Below are positions 1 through 12,064 of a stretch of DNA of 64,000 nt, piece after piece (position 1 is the stretch's first letter; each line of letters begins with the position of its first letter). The position numbers and the translations under genes are program-made. The notes below the pieces were generated by a model that saw only the letters and a program-made list of their open reading frames with translations, was not told the origin of the DNA and did not search any database. This DNA comes from Helichrysum umbraculigerum (lineage: Eukaryota > Streptophyta > Magnoliopsida > Asterales > Asteraceae), in the NCBI GenBank assembly GCA_949592205.1, contig CATIUR010000005.1, positions 130,653,277-130,717,276 of the forward strand, in the 5' to 3' direction.

Positions 1-836
1 GTTGGATATAAGTTAAGTATTGATGATCTTGATTACTAACTTGTATCTGATTGTTGATTTTCAGATCCTCAGAGAACTCAGCGAGATAAGACAGCTGAGT
101 AAGTAAATCGAGACAATCAGGTGAGTGGATTTGAAACTCACAGTTTGGTTTGGTTGTGTCAGTTTGATTTCAATCAGTAATTATAGGATTACTATTGATA
201 GAATGTTAAAGTTGAAATGATATGCCATTGGATTGGTTGATTGATTAGCCTGTGTGCTGGAATGTAAAATCCAGAGGTCAACTAGATTGTTGGTTGGACT
301 TGATTGCTATTGTTGGTCAACACAGGGTTGCGTACATGTGTTGATGAAGATTAGCAATAAGTTAGCGGTTAATCACTGTTTTGGCCTACAGTTGATTTAA
401 GTGTTCTGATGGGGCCACCCGGAACAGGGTCCTTAGGAACCACCGTTCCTCTTGACGATATTTGTTACATTATTGATTGTGAACAGATTGCTAGCTAAAT
501 TGAATTTTAGTTAATTATTCATTCACTTAGCTTCGTGTTAATCCCTCAATTTTACTTCCTGCAGGTTATGTTTATTATGTGGGTAGTCAGGAAGGGATGT
601 TTTGATGCTGGGAATGTTTGAAACTTGCAACTCTGATCAAGTTCGTTATAAACAATGTTTTGTAATATATAATGCCCCTGTTTATAAACAAGTTAACTGT
701 GTTTGGATTAGTAGTTAAACAGGTTGTATGAATGTTTGCGAAAATTTCAAGCAAAGTTTTAATGAAATATGTATTGTAAGTATACGCTTCCGTGGTAAAT
801 AATACAATATTGTTGTCTTAAAGGAGGGGTGTTATA
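1..836 (+). repeat. 5' LTR of the gypsy element (3' portion only)
   Basis: This segment matches 4981-5815 almost base for base and ends in GGGTGTTATA two bases before the primer site. The start of the LTR is off the left edge: by comparison with the right copy, roughly 770 bases are missing. About eleven substitutions in about 836 bases suggest a moderately young insertion. Confidence 0.92.
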
Positions 837-838
837 AG

Positions 839-853
839 TTGGTATCAGAGCAA
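839..853 (+). other. Primer binding site, tRNA-iMet type
   Basis: TTGGTATCAGAGCAA follows the 5' LTR end directly and contains the TGGTATCAGAGC core complementary to the 3' end of plant initiator methionine tRNA. It is the minus-strand priming site of the retrotransposon. Confidence 0.93.
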
Positions 854-1011
854 TAGTTTGGTTGAATTGAATATGACAGTATGTTCAATCCTAAACTTTG
901 ATTGTGTTGTATCAAACATTCTTGGAACGGGATTATGTACTGAATATGAATTGGTTAGTAGGATAGGTGCTAACGATTAACGATTTGTGAGCTGTTGTTG
1001 TGTTTACAGAC

Positions 1012-4000
1012 ATGGCGGATAACGAGCAACCACCTGTTAACCCTAATAATGTCTCAAGGCCGGAAGTTACTGTTGAGACTCATGATGACCGGACTGAGCA
1101 CGTTGGTACTTCTTTCCATGCTAGAGAAGAATTAGAAAGAGATGAGTATCTACTTCATTTGGAAGAGGAAAATCAAGTACTCATAATGTATAAACAACAA
1201 AAAGAGGCTGAATCATCTCATCCTCTGTTTAGTACGATTTCACCGCCAAAACAAAAGGTGTCTTCTTTTAAAACCTTTATGAGCAGTAACCCGTCTGTGT
1301 ATTCTGGTAGTACAAATCCTTCCGTAACTCTAGATTGGTTGAGGGATATTGAAAAGAAATTTGAAGTTTGTCAATGTGAGGAAGAATTAAAGGTTCCTTA
1401 TGCAACTCAACTTTTAAAAGGACCAGCTATGAATTGGTGGGATTTGATTACTTCTGTGTTATCTCCTTTTCAGAAAGCATATATCCGATGACCTGATTTT
1501 CATAATGAAGTTTGTAAGCAGTATTGTTCAAACTTTGACATAGCTCGGATTCGAAAGGAGTTTATGGATTTGCAATTAACTGATAAAATGTCAATGGATG
1601 ATTTGATTAATCAGTTTTCAGAGAAACTTAGGTTTGTTCAGCAGTGGGTTCCTGATGAGAGAACCAGAATTGAACAGTTTGTGGGTACTTTACATAATCA
1701 TTATCGAACTTCAGTGAGGTTGGTGGGCTCTCTTTCCCAAGCTTTTATGTTAGCTCGGTCAGTTGACAGTGATTTGAGAACTCAAGAGGCACCAAGTAAA
1801 GAAATGGTTTCTCAGAAATCTAGGAGTGAATCTTCTAGTAAAGGTAAGCAGCGGTGGCAAGGAAATCAACAGGGTAAGAAACAAGAAAGTCGTGGTGGTA
1901 CTTCTGATCGTCCCAATTGGTGTATTAAATGTAGAGCTAGACATTTTGGGCCGTGTACTGTGCAAACCACTAGATGTGTGAAATGTGGTGTGATTGGTCA
2001 TGAAGCCAAAGATTGTGTTTTTCCTATCTATGTGTGTTGGAATTGTCATAAGGAAGGTCATCGTGCAAATCAGTGTTCGGAGGCTAAGAGACAGGGTTCT
2101 GGGTCGGTTGTTAGTTCGTCATCTTCCGGTCAGAAGCGGAAGAATCCGCCATCTGCAGTTAGTAGGGCTTTTCAAATGACAGTGGATGAAGCTGTTCACA
2201 CAGATGATGTTATCACTGGTACTTTTCTTGTAAACTCTGTACCAGCCCATGTTTTGTTTGATTCTGATGCAAATTATTCTTTTGTATCTGTGTGTTTTTG
2301 TGATAAGTTGAAAATGATGCCTACTGTGATTACAAAACCTGTGGAAGTAGAAATATCTAGTGGCAAATCAGTTCCTGTTACCACTTCGGTAATTGGAGCT
2401 AGAATTATGATAGATGGCCAGACTTTTCCAATTTCATTTCTGTTGATGCCGATTGCTAGTTTTGATGTGATTATTGGTATGGATTGGTTAAGTCAGTGTA
2501 AAGCAAGTATAGATTGCCACATTAAGCTGATTAGAATCCCAATTTCTGATGAGTCATATGTTGTGGCTCGAGGAGAAAGGGATAGTGGGGGTATACCTTT
2601 GATTAGCATGATGAAAGCTAGGAAGTCATTGTCCAAAGGTTGTGAGTCGTACCAAGCTTATGTGATTGATACTAAAGTAGGGAAGAAATCTCTTTCTGAT
2701 GTCCCGGTTGTTTCTGAATATCCGGAAGTGTTCCCTGATGAATTACCTGGATTACCACTGGTTAGGGAAGTAGAATATCAGATTGATCTTGTTCCTGGCT
2801 CGTCACCTGTAGCCAAAGATCCCTATAGATTAGCTCCGTCTGAGATACGTGAAATGATGAATCAGATACAGGAGTTGTTGGATAAAGGGTTCATTAGACC
2901 TAGTTCTTCTCCTTGGGGTGCACCAGTTTTGTTTGTGAAAAAGAAGGATGGGTCTTTTCGAATGTGCATTGATTATAGGGAATTGAATAAAAGAACGGTA
3001 AAGAATAAATATCCACTGCCTCGCATAGATGATTTGTTTGATCAGTTGCAGGGATCTTCGTTTTATTCTAAAATTGATTTAAGGTCAGGTTATCATCAAG
3101 TTCGTGTTCGTGAACTGGATATTCCTAAAACAGCTTTTCGAACCAGGTATGGTCATTTTGAATTCCTGGTTATGCCTTTTGGTTTGACTAATGCTCCAGC
3201 AGTTTTTATGAATTTGATGAACCGTGTATGTCGACCTTTTCTTGATAAATTTGTGATTGTATTTATCGATGATATTCTCGTATATTCTAAATCCGAATCA
3301 GATAATGAAATGCATTTGAGGTTAGTGTTGGAAACCTTGAAGAGAGAACAATTATATGCAAAGTTTTCTAAATGTGAATTTTGGATTCGGGAAGTGCAAT
3401 TTTTGGTTCATATTATTTGTAATGATGGTGTTAAAGTTGATCCTTCAAAAATTGAAGGTGTAATGAATTGGAAAGCTTCAAAGTCTGCTTCAGAAATAAA
3501 GAGTTTTCTTGGTTTGGCGGGTTATTACCGGAAGTTCATAAAGGACTTTTCTAAAATTGCCGGTTCATTGACTAAATTGACCCGGAAGTATGAAAAATTT
3601 GTATGGACTGAACAGCAGGAAACAACTTTTCAGATTTTGAAACAGTTGTTATGTCAGGCTCCTGTGTTAGCATTGCCAGATGGGTCCGAAAATTTTGTTG
3701 TTTACTGTGATGCATCGATTGCTGGTTTGGGTTGTGTTTTGATGCAGCGAGACCGTGTTATTGCTTATGCTTCTCGTCAGCTCAAACGTCATGAAAGAAA
3801 TTATCCTACCCATGATTTAGAGCTTGCAACTGTTGTATTTGCTTTGAAAATCTGGAGGCGTTACTTGTATGGTACTAAGTGTGTTATTTGTACAGATCAC
3901 AAGAGTCTTCAGTATATGTATTCACAGAAAGAGTTGAATATGCGTCAGAGGCGATGGTTAGAGTTAATCAAAGATTATGATTGTGAAATTAAATACCATC

Positions 4001-4140
4001 CAGGAAAAGCCAATGTGGTTGCTGATGCTTTAAGTCGCAAGGTAACTTCTGATCGAGTTTACTTTATGCGTTTAGAAGTTTCTTCTGATTTGGTAGGTCA
4101 GATACGGAGTTTACTTTATGCGTTTAGAAGTTTACTATAG
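1012..4140 (+). pseudogene. Gypsy gag-protease-RT-RNase H polyprotein, broken, no integrase
   Basis: One frame runs from the ATG at 1012 to 4140, interrupted once by TGA at 1489-1491; the codons on both sides stay in the same frame. From N to C it shows a retrotransposon gag region; two CCHC knuckles near 1970-2075 (CVKCGVIGHEAKDC and CWNCHKEGHRANQC); an aspartic protease motif near 2260 that reads FDSDA where the family has DSG; a reverse transcriptase with LDKFVIVFIDDILVYS near 3250 (FIDD in place of YVDD); and RNase H with YCDAS near 3705 and TDHKSLQ near 3895. The frame ends about 60 codons beyond RNase H, and the integrase zinc finger and DDE core are absent. With the nonsense codon, the protease change and the missing integrase, the copy should be unable to mobilise itself. 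Confidence 0.93.
4055..4133 (+). repeat. 27-bp direct repeat at the integrase deletion point
   Basis: The 27 bases at 4055-4081 (starting GAGTTTACTTTATGCG) recur exactly at 4107-4133, just where integrase coding should begin. The second copy runs into a TAG stop. The duplication marks the edge of the deletion and suggests slippage or template switching during reverse transcription. Confidence 0.85.
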
Positions 4141-4253
4141 TTGACGGTAATATAAAATAAGTTTCTCGCAAATGATTTTTAGGTTCCAGGCTATAGTTTG
4201 AAAGGGGACTAGTTTTAAGTGGATACGGAGTCGGTGTAAAAGTTTAAACCGAC

Positions 4254-4260
4254 TATATAA
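4254..4260 (+). promoter_or_regulatory. TATA box of the gypsy LTR
   Basis: TATATAA lies about 45 bases inside the inferred 3' LTR start, the expected place for the U3 core promoter of a plant LTR. A CT-rich stretch follows it. Confidence 0.6.
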
Positions 4261-4639
4261 CTTTCCCTTTTAGGAAAGTTTCTCACTTTCTTTTAAACCT
4301 TGAAACCTTAAAACTCAAAACATAAACAATCAAGAAGCTTTGAAATCTTGAGCTGTGATTGTGATCTTGTAACATTCATATCATCATCATCATCATCTGT
4401 TTTTAGTAATCTTCAAGTGGTAAGTTTGATTTATTTTGATTATGTTTTAAATCATAAGTGTTCATGAATTTTAAGGGAATCAAAGTGGAAAAGTTGATTT
4501 CAATGTTAGTAAATGGTTACTTGATAATATTGATTGTTATAGTTGTTAGTAGTTATGTTAAAAGGATCATAGAAACTGATATGGTGTGATTTGGTTTAAA
4601 ACTTTCGGATTTGGGTTTCTTGCTGTGCGATGGTTGCTG

Positions 4640-4840
4640 ATACAGGGTAGGTACCCGGCGGGTAGAACCCGTACCCGGCGGGTAGTTCGTATAAACCAGG
4701 AACCCGGCTGGTAAACCGGGAACCTGGCGGCTACTCAAGGCTTTAAAACCCAATTAAGTTCTGTTACAATGAAAATTAATGTACCCGGTTGTTTTGGGTT
4801 GTACCCGGCTGCTAAACCCTGTACCCGGCGGGTAGTGACA
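4640..4840 (+). repeat. GC-rich minisatellite in the gypsy LTR
   Basis: Variants of GTACCCGGCGGGTA occur about seven times in an otherwise AT-rich LTR. The core is a near palindrome rich in CpG. The left LTR part seen in the window starts downstream of this position, so I cannot say whether both LTRs carry it. Confidence 0.85.
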
Positions 4841-5815
4841 CGGATTGTGCAATTTTTCTTTTTGTTGTAACACATGTGCTAATTATGATGTATATCAGTT
4901 AACATGCTTAATTACGCATATTGAGCATGATTAGGAACTTATTATAGTTATGTGAATATTATCTAGTTCCTTGAATTATGTTGGATATAAGTTAAGTATT
5001 GATGATCTTGATTACTAACTTGTATCTAATTGTTGATTTTCAGATCCTCAGAGAACTCAGCGAGATAAGACAGCTGAGTAAGTAAATCGAGACAATCATG
5101 TGAGTGGATTTGAAAGTCACAGTTTGGTTTGGTTGTGTCAGTTTGATTTCAATCAGCAATTATAGGATTACTATTGATAGAATGTTAAAGTTGAAATGAT
5201 ATGCCATTGGATTGGTTGATTGATTAGCCTGTGTGCTGGAATGTAAAATCCAGAGGTCAACTAGATTGTTGGTTGGACTTGATTGCTATTGTTGGTCAAC
5301 ACAGGGTTGCGTACATGTGTTGATGAAAATTAGCAATAAGTTAGCGGTTAATCACTGTTTTGGCCTACAGTTGATTTAAGTGTTCTGATGGGGCCACCCG
5401 GAACAGGGTCCTTAGGAACCACCGTTCCTCTTGACGATATTTGTTACATTATTGATTGTGAACAGATTGCTAGCTAAATTGAATTGTAGTTAATTATTCA
5501 TTCACTTAGCTTCGTGCTAATCCCTCAATTTTACTTCCTGCAGGTTATGTTTATTATGTGGGTAGTCAGGAAGGGATGTTTTGATGCTGGGAATGTTTGA
5601 AACTTGCAACTCTGATCAAGTTCGTTATAAACAATGTTTTGTAATATATAATGCCCCTGTTTATAAACAAGTTAATTGTGTTTGGATTAGTAGTTAAACA
5701 GGTTGTATGAAGATTTGCGAAAATTTCAAGCAAAGTTTTAATGAAATATGTATTGTAAGTATACGCTTCCGTGGTAAATAATACAATATTGTTGTCTTGA
5801 AGGAGGGGTGTTATA

Positions 5816-7680
5816 GTATTCACCGTGATGGTCTCCGCCTTCCTACTCGATTAGAATTTTCAGAAATTGGGAGTAATTAGATATGTGCTCTGCATAGTAG
5901 GTATGAATGAAATTATATATTTAAGAATTATTTGTTAGTTGTAGATGATGACCGTACAGATTACAAACAAATTTGATGATAATATTCATTGTGGTGCTTG
6001 TTACATGATTTACACTGAACAATCATAAAATTAATATTAAGAGAATTTTAATATATATTATAGATTTCAAAACAATTGAATATTATTCACTGTGATGCTT
6101 AATATTGATTATATATTAGTGATTCCAAAGATACTGTGTAATATTCATTGTGATGATTATTAAGTGATTTACACTGAATACTCAATAAACTAAGCTAGAT
6201 TAAGAATGAATTATGTCTGGTTTCAAATGTATTCAGTATTATTCGCTATAATGCTAATTAGCTTATACATATAAATGTTACAGATTTCAAAGCCAAAGAA
6301 GGTTAAAAAGCCACGAAACTATCAGGTTTTGTCGTAAAGGACAGCAAGCAACTTGAGTCTATTATTAGAATGAATATTGTCGTAAGTAGAACTTTAGAAA
6401 AGTTTAACTTTATATTTAACAATTGTTATTATGCTGAAAATGATGATTGTTACTGATTATTTAATACAAATTTCAAGTTTGATGAATAGTGTTCGCTGTG
6501 ATGTATAATATATATTACATATTCCAAAACAATTGAATATTATTTACTATGATGTTTATTAGTTTATTTACACTGAATACTTGAGAATTTAAATACTAAG
6601 AGTGAATTCTAATTATATATTACAAATTGTTTTGCTTTAGGTGGAACTTTATATAGAGTACTTAAAGAAAGTTCGATACCCAAAGTCCACAATGTTTGAA
6701 ACTGCAAAGATTAAACGAAAAGAAATAAAATGGAGGACAAAGGAGAACGGGGAAAAGAAATGAAATGGAGGGGAAATGAGAACGGGGTAGACTGACGTAC
6801 TTTTTATGCTCCACAATCCACGTGGAATACTACAAAGGGCAAAAGAACTAGAATTGTGGGTTAATGACTGAAGGAAAGACTCAAATTGGTCAGCTGAAAG
6901 ATTTAAGAAGTAAATATGTGGTCATGATGATTACACATGACTCGAATGACATATAAGATGAAGTTATGCGGAGGTACGAATTTGATGAAGTTATGTGGAG
7001 GTACGAACTTGATAGTGCAACTAAATTTTTGAATGTTGATTTTGATGAAGGAAATGCCAGGTTCCGCGAAATGAAAGGCACCAAAACAAAATGTTATCAC
7101 TTAATATTCACTCAAATGAATGTTATCACTTAAGATTCATTATCGAGAAGTGCATAGTCAAGAAATTTTTTGCTGATGTTGATTGTCATATTACAAAGTA
7201 TGCAAAATTTGTTTTCATCACAACTAAAGCTACTGATATGATGTTTTTATTGTTGATGCTGAAAAACAAAATTAAATGAATGTCATGGTTGACTTGAAGC
7301 TTGTAAGTGTTGTTGCAAGGATGAATTTATCGGTAATCGCTTTTATATGAATCTAATGTATTTTGTAAGGAGTTGAATGCTAACTTTTAAAGTCAAATTT
7401 GGGAGTTGCACTGAAATTCAAAATATTAGGTAAGATGTTGATTTAAATGGTTTCAATGATGTTTTACATGTTGATATGCAGTGTAATTAGAAGAATCAAG
7501 TTTGAAGGTTGAGTTTCAAAAGTCATAATGTTAGATTGAATGCCAAAGCTATTTCTATAGTGTGTGGATACTAAGTTAATATACATTTCTAAAGTTTTAC
7601 ATAGTAGGTTTGTTTCATGTGGTGGAATGCAGATGAATGCTACTTGTTTATGAACTCTAAGGTTGTAAGAATAAAATTAA
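5816..7680. other. AT-rich region with degenerate TTCACTGTGATG repeats; no gene identified
   Basis: From 5816 to about 6650 the phrase ATATTCACTGTGATG and variants recur at irregular spacing (near 5979, 6085, 6142, 6236, 6486 and 6536), often followed by TTTACACTGAATACT. Between 6300 and 7080 there are short lysine-rich open stretches with no domain I can name. A 27-bp unit GATGAAGTTATGYGGAGG (plus nine bases) is duplicated in tandem at about 6956-7012. I take this as decayed transposon sequence. Confidence 0.5.
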
Positions 7681-7689
7681 AATTTATCA

Positions 7690-8960
7690 ACATGAGTGTT
7701 AATGTTAATACGTATTGATGATCATTTTTTTAGTTGTTGGATCCAATCTTGTTAATCCAGATTCATGATCTTTTTTCCCTCAATATATGTACTATAGCTT
7801 CTCTAATTGATTTTAGTTATCAATGAATGTCATCACTTAATATTTATGTATCACTTAATATTGTCAAAATGAATGTTATAACAACTGAAACAAATTTTTT
7901 ACGTTTATTAATGAATATTATCATTTAATATATTATAACAACTACAAGTAAACTATAACATTTATTAGTGTTTGTTGTCGATTATATTCATCCAGATGAA
8001 TGCTATCACTTAATGTTCATTATCAATGAATGTTATCACTTAATATTCATCTAGATGAATGTTATCACATAATATTCATCTAGATGAATGTTATCACTTA
8101 ATCTTCATTATCAATGAGTGTTATTACTTAATATCCGTTATCAGTGAATGTAATCATTTTCTATTACACTGTATTCAATGAGTTGTTTTCTATTATAGTG
8201 TAATGAAAATGAATGTTATAACATCTGATATTAAGTTATAACGTTTATCAATGAATGTTATCACTTAATGTTCAATATAAACGAATGTTATTGATTAATA
8301 TTTGTTATCAATGTATGTCATCACTTAATGTATACAAATGAATGCTATCATTTAATATTCATCAAAAAGAACATTCATCTAGATGAATGTTATAAAATCA
8401 ATTATAACATTTATCAATGTTAGATATCACTTAATATTCATCTAGATGAATGTTTCACTTAAACGTTCGTTATCAATTAATGTTAACACTTAATATTCGT
8501 TATCAATTAATGGCACCACTTAATATACATTTAAATGAATGTTATCACTTAATATTCCTCAAAATGGGTGTTATAACAAATAAAAGTAGATTATAACATT
8601 TATCAATGAATGATACCACTTAATATTCATCCAGATGAATGTTATTACTTAATTCTCTTTATTAATAAATATTATTACTTAATATTCGTTATGAATGTTA
8701 TTACTTAATATACATGTGAATGAATGTTATCCCTTAATATTGATCAAATTGTACACTATAACAACTAAAAATAAATTATAACATTTATCAATGAATGATA
8801 TCACTTAATATTCATCCCGACGAACATATCATTCATTATTTATTAAAAAGAATGTTAAGTTGAACAATTGGAGCTAAATTATAACAAATCAATGAATATG
8901 ATCATTTAATATTCGACAAAATGAATGTTATCACTTACTTTTATAAATAACAAATGTTTA
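7690..8960. repeat. AT-rich array of palindromic GAATGTTATCACTTAATATTCAT units
   Basis: Dozens of degenerate copies of ATGAATGTTATCACTTAA and AATATTCATCTAGATG fill this stretch. The join ATTCATCTAGATGAAT is a perfect 16-bp palindrome, so adjacent units can form hairpins. Spacing is variable, and no coding frame or transposon terminus is evident. The same ATTCATC...GATGAATGTTAA core occurs in the MITE at 56390-56490. Confidence 0.7.
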
Positions 8961-10376
8961 GTTATGAAGTGCCTAAAATTATATTCATAGTTACAAATTA
9001 CATATGCACTATTCACTCACTCTATTCAAACTCAAATAAAAAGTGACTTGAACTATGTTCATAGTTATGAAGAAAAACCGCTATACAATAATGCAAACAT
9101 CCCTTCTAACTCTAGAAACAGCCTCGATAATTTAATTTACATTTCATCAAGAAACAAACAGAACTAATGAATCTCACGATACCATAGATCCAGTAAACAG
9201 CTAACAAACTGCCACTTCAGCTAATGTTCTTGCAGATTTAAATAAATGAAAAAACTTCATTATAATTCAAGCCATCTGAATATTCAATGGCAAGACACCG
9301 ACACCCACTGCTTATTGATGATCAATTGGTTGTCGAGTACGTCACCTTTCCATCGACACCAATCTATCTTTCCAGGGAGTACCATTTCAATCTTCCATAT
9401 ATATCAACCTTCAGCGGCACTTTCTTGAAGTTGTAGCGAAAACTTGAGGTTCAGTAGAACATCCCGTGTTAATGGCCTAAGGATCTTGCCATAGATAATC
9501 CCTATTTAAGGTTTATGTTAAAACAAAGAATCCAAAAAGTTATTAGTAAATGAAGAAACTTCACCCTATTTTAGTTAGACCGAAATTTCGTACAATGAAT
9601 CTAAATTAGTGTTTTATCATAACTTCACCTTTGTTTCTTTGTTTTTCTTGTTACCAAAATTTGAGGCCAATAATGGTAGATATGCCTTGTCTGGAAACCG
9701 GAAGCAACATAAAATTCACACAATGATGATCATTAAATCTATTAATGACTATAAAACTCATATATGATGATTAAACAGTAACCTTAATATGATCATGACT
9801 AATCAGTTTCTAACCAAAATAGTAAATGGGTCAGAACGGGTCAGATTGTTTGCATCAGCAACTTTAGTTCCATGTACCTTACTTTGAGCAATGATATATT
9901 ATTCACCTCAACTCTAATTCAGACATATAATATACCTTGACGAGTCCCTTTCCAGGAACTACGTAACAATACAAAACACTGTTCATAATGATTAAATATA
10001 CATATAACTAAGTCTGACCAAAGTTGATAAAAAAACTTATTTTTCACTTTTTCCATCACACGCACCTCATTTTGGGAATCAATTAATCAGTCACATTCGA
10101 TCCATTTTAGACACATATTAGCTTAACGTGAAGCTCTTACCAAGGAGAACGTAACCCACCAATATATAGTTCATCTAGGTAACTCGAGCACACATTTATA
10201 TGTGTCTAAAGCTGGCAAAAAACTCATCGTTTCAACAAATTTTTCAAAAGCTTTCAACCCATCAAACTGAGTTGATGGGTAAAAAACACATAGTTCAATC
10301 AAAATATAACTATTAGACTATGTAATATTACTTTCAAAGGAAGTAACTTCAAAATAGACAAAACAAAGTTGACAAT
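8961..10376. other. Unassigned sequence, no gene recognised
   Basis: This is low-GC sequence with scattered short open stretches. A moderately GC-balanced patch at 9240-9480 could be an old exon on either strand, but I recognise no protein in it. No terminal repeats or target-site duplications are visible. Confidence 0.4.
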
Positions 10377-10859
10377 TGATGTAGTGCAAAAAGTCACGTT
10401 TTTACCTACATTATTGACCCCATATTTAGGCCTTTTATAACAAAAACATTCTTAAAACATAATTATTCATCACATTTTGTTATAAAGGTGAAAACTTGAT
10501 GGACTTTCCAAAACTATACGAAAAGGGCTGAAAATACGTTGAAATGGGCACCAAATTGAGCCACACCCTAAATCTACTGTAAACCCCATACCAAGACCTC
10601 ACAGTTATCTTATTTTGTAGCTATGGAGATTACGAGAACATGGATATAAGGATTGCTCAAGATGGATAAAGGATGAAGAAGATATGCAAGAAACAGCACA
10701 ACCAAAGACTATGAAACGTATTCTGGACATGCCTGGGCTCCACACATCCAATTTCTACCAAATTGGCATCGTTAGAAGAGTAACGGAATTACAAAACCAT
10801 AGGTGAAAGAATCAAGTCAAACGGACACGAAACAAAGAAGATACGGCCTTCCGAAGCAA

Positions 10860-10990
10860 CGCGAAAAGTCAAAAAAAGCACACGGCCTAGCACACGTCCA
10901 CCACAGGGCCGTACATGGCATCCCACAAGCCGTAAACGGCCTGTAGATATCCGTACACGGCCTCTATAGGGCCGTACACGGCCTCCTGCC
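10860..10990 (+). repeat. CCGTACACGGCC palindrome cluster in LTR A
   Basis: Variants of GGGCCGTACACGGCC occur about six times, ending roughly 80 bases upstream of the TATA box. They are short CpG-bearing near palindromes. The homologous place in LTR B (15680-15890) has a different, GGCCGTATACCCCC-type repeat. Confidence 0.8.
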
Positions 10991-11068
10991 TTCTTATGTG
11001 CTCTCGTTTTGCTTCATTTGCTTGTACGTGCCTGCTTGTGGACTTATACTCTTGCATCCTTGGTGGCC

Positions 11069-11076
11069 TATAAATA
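11069..11076 (+). promoter_or_regulatory. TATA box of Athila-like LTR A
   Basis: TATAAATA is followed by a CT-rich stretch and is in the same context as TATAAATA at 15969 in LTR B. Confidence 0.7.
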
Positions 11077-12064
11077 GAGGGCTCCTCAACCTCATTTCAG
11101 ACACCTCACACTTCTCATTCCTCTCTTCTCTCTCTCACACACTCTTTCTTTCTCTCTCTAGAGTCTCTCTCTAGCTTTCTCTCTCTAGAGTTAAGCTAGT
11201 AGACGAGCTAGGTTAGCGTAGCGGTAGTTGTAGCATTTGTACGGAGTCACTCCGAAACTTTGGGTCACGAAGATTTGTATGTAATACTTATTCATGTTTT
11301 ATTTATATCTCTCTTCTTTATTTCGTGAATATGATGTACTTATATTATCTTTACGTTATATTGCTTGCTAGAGATACCATGCTAGGTTAGACAAATCTGT
11401 GTTTGCTATGATAATGGTTATATTTGAGTAGTTATGAATTTATAACATGCCGTTACTCTGCCTGTATGAATTTAAACTGTATCTGAATTTGTGAACTGAA
11501 TCTCTATTGTTTACCTATCCAACTTATGTTGTGGTTAGAAACTTCCTGCTAAGACCTGGCCAGTTATTAGTAGTACGTCCTCTACCTATTCTATGTATGA
11601 TGAAGCATTTGAACTTGACATGGCTGTATTCTCTAGATTGAAACTATATCATAAGAGATGCGGAGCATAGGATTAGAGATAGGTTAGATTCAAGCTCATA
11701 TGTTAAATATCTTTGAGAGACCTTTAGGGATATTTATGATTCAAACATTTGGTTACATGAAATGTATGAATTATGAGTAGTTGTCTGTGTGCCCTTCTGT
11801 TGCATGTTCTTGTTTGATTGTTGCCTTGGGAATGTTGCATGCTAGCACTGTCTCCCTGATTACTATATGTAACTACATGATTAGGGTTTTCAGATATAAG
11901 TTGAAGTTTATACAGTAAAGTAATGTGCATGTAATAGTCATGATGGTTTGTATGATTTAATGATGAACAATTTAATTGACCGTTAAACAAGTTAATCCAA
12001 CCTATTCCGTGAGGTAACTCCTGCTCACATTATTGTTTTTTCAACAATTCATGCCATGATACCG

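Larger units (their letters stand above)
1..5815 (+). mobile_element. Ty3/gypsy LTR retrotransposon, 5' end cut by window, integrase lost
   Basis: The first 836 bases recur at 4981-5815 as a direct repeat, with about eleven single-base differences seen by eye. Between the repeats lie a tRNA-iMet type primer site (839-853), a gag-PR-RT-RNaseH reading frame and a purine-rich tract (4200-4210). That order (LTR, PBS, gag-pol, PPT, LTR) identifies a plus-strand LTR retrotransposon, and RT before RNase H with double CCHC knuckles places it in Ty3/gypsy. No integrase lies between RNase H and the 3' LTR, so the copy is internally deleted. The 5' part of the upstream LTR and its flank lie outside the window, so no target-site duplication can be checked. 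Confidence 0.93.
4211..5815 (+). repeat. 3' LTR of the gypsy element
   Basis: The right LTR ends at 5815 by alignment with the left copy. Its start is placed just after the purine tract GAAAGGGGACT (4200-4210); a TATAG motif at 4192 or 4137 is an alternative boundary. A TATA box lies at 4254, a GC-rich repeat cluster at 4640-4840, and the part shared with the left edge of the window begins at 4981. Confidence 0.8.
10377..12064 (+). repeat. Athila-like LTR, partial (copy A)
   Basis: Starts TGATGTAGTGCAAAAAGTCA and aligns along its length with the LTR at 15299-17720: a CpG-rich repeat cluster, the TATA box at 11069 (TATAAATAGAGG), a CT-rich leader, TTTGTACGGAGTC, and a tail with ATTCCGTGAGGTAACTCCT. 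Copy A stops at 12064 where an unrelated LTR begins, at a point equivalent to about 16950 in the other copy. Its remaining 3' part is not found downstream in the same orientation, so the locus has been rearranged. Confidence 0.75.
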
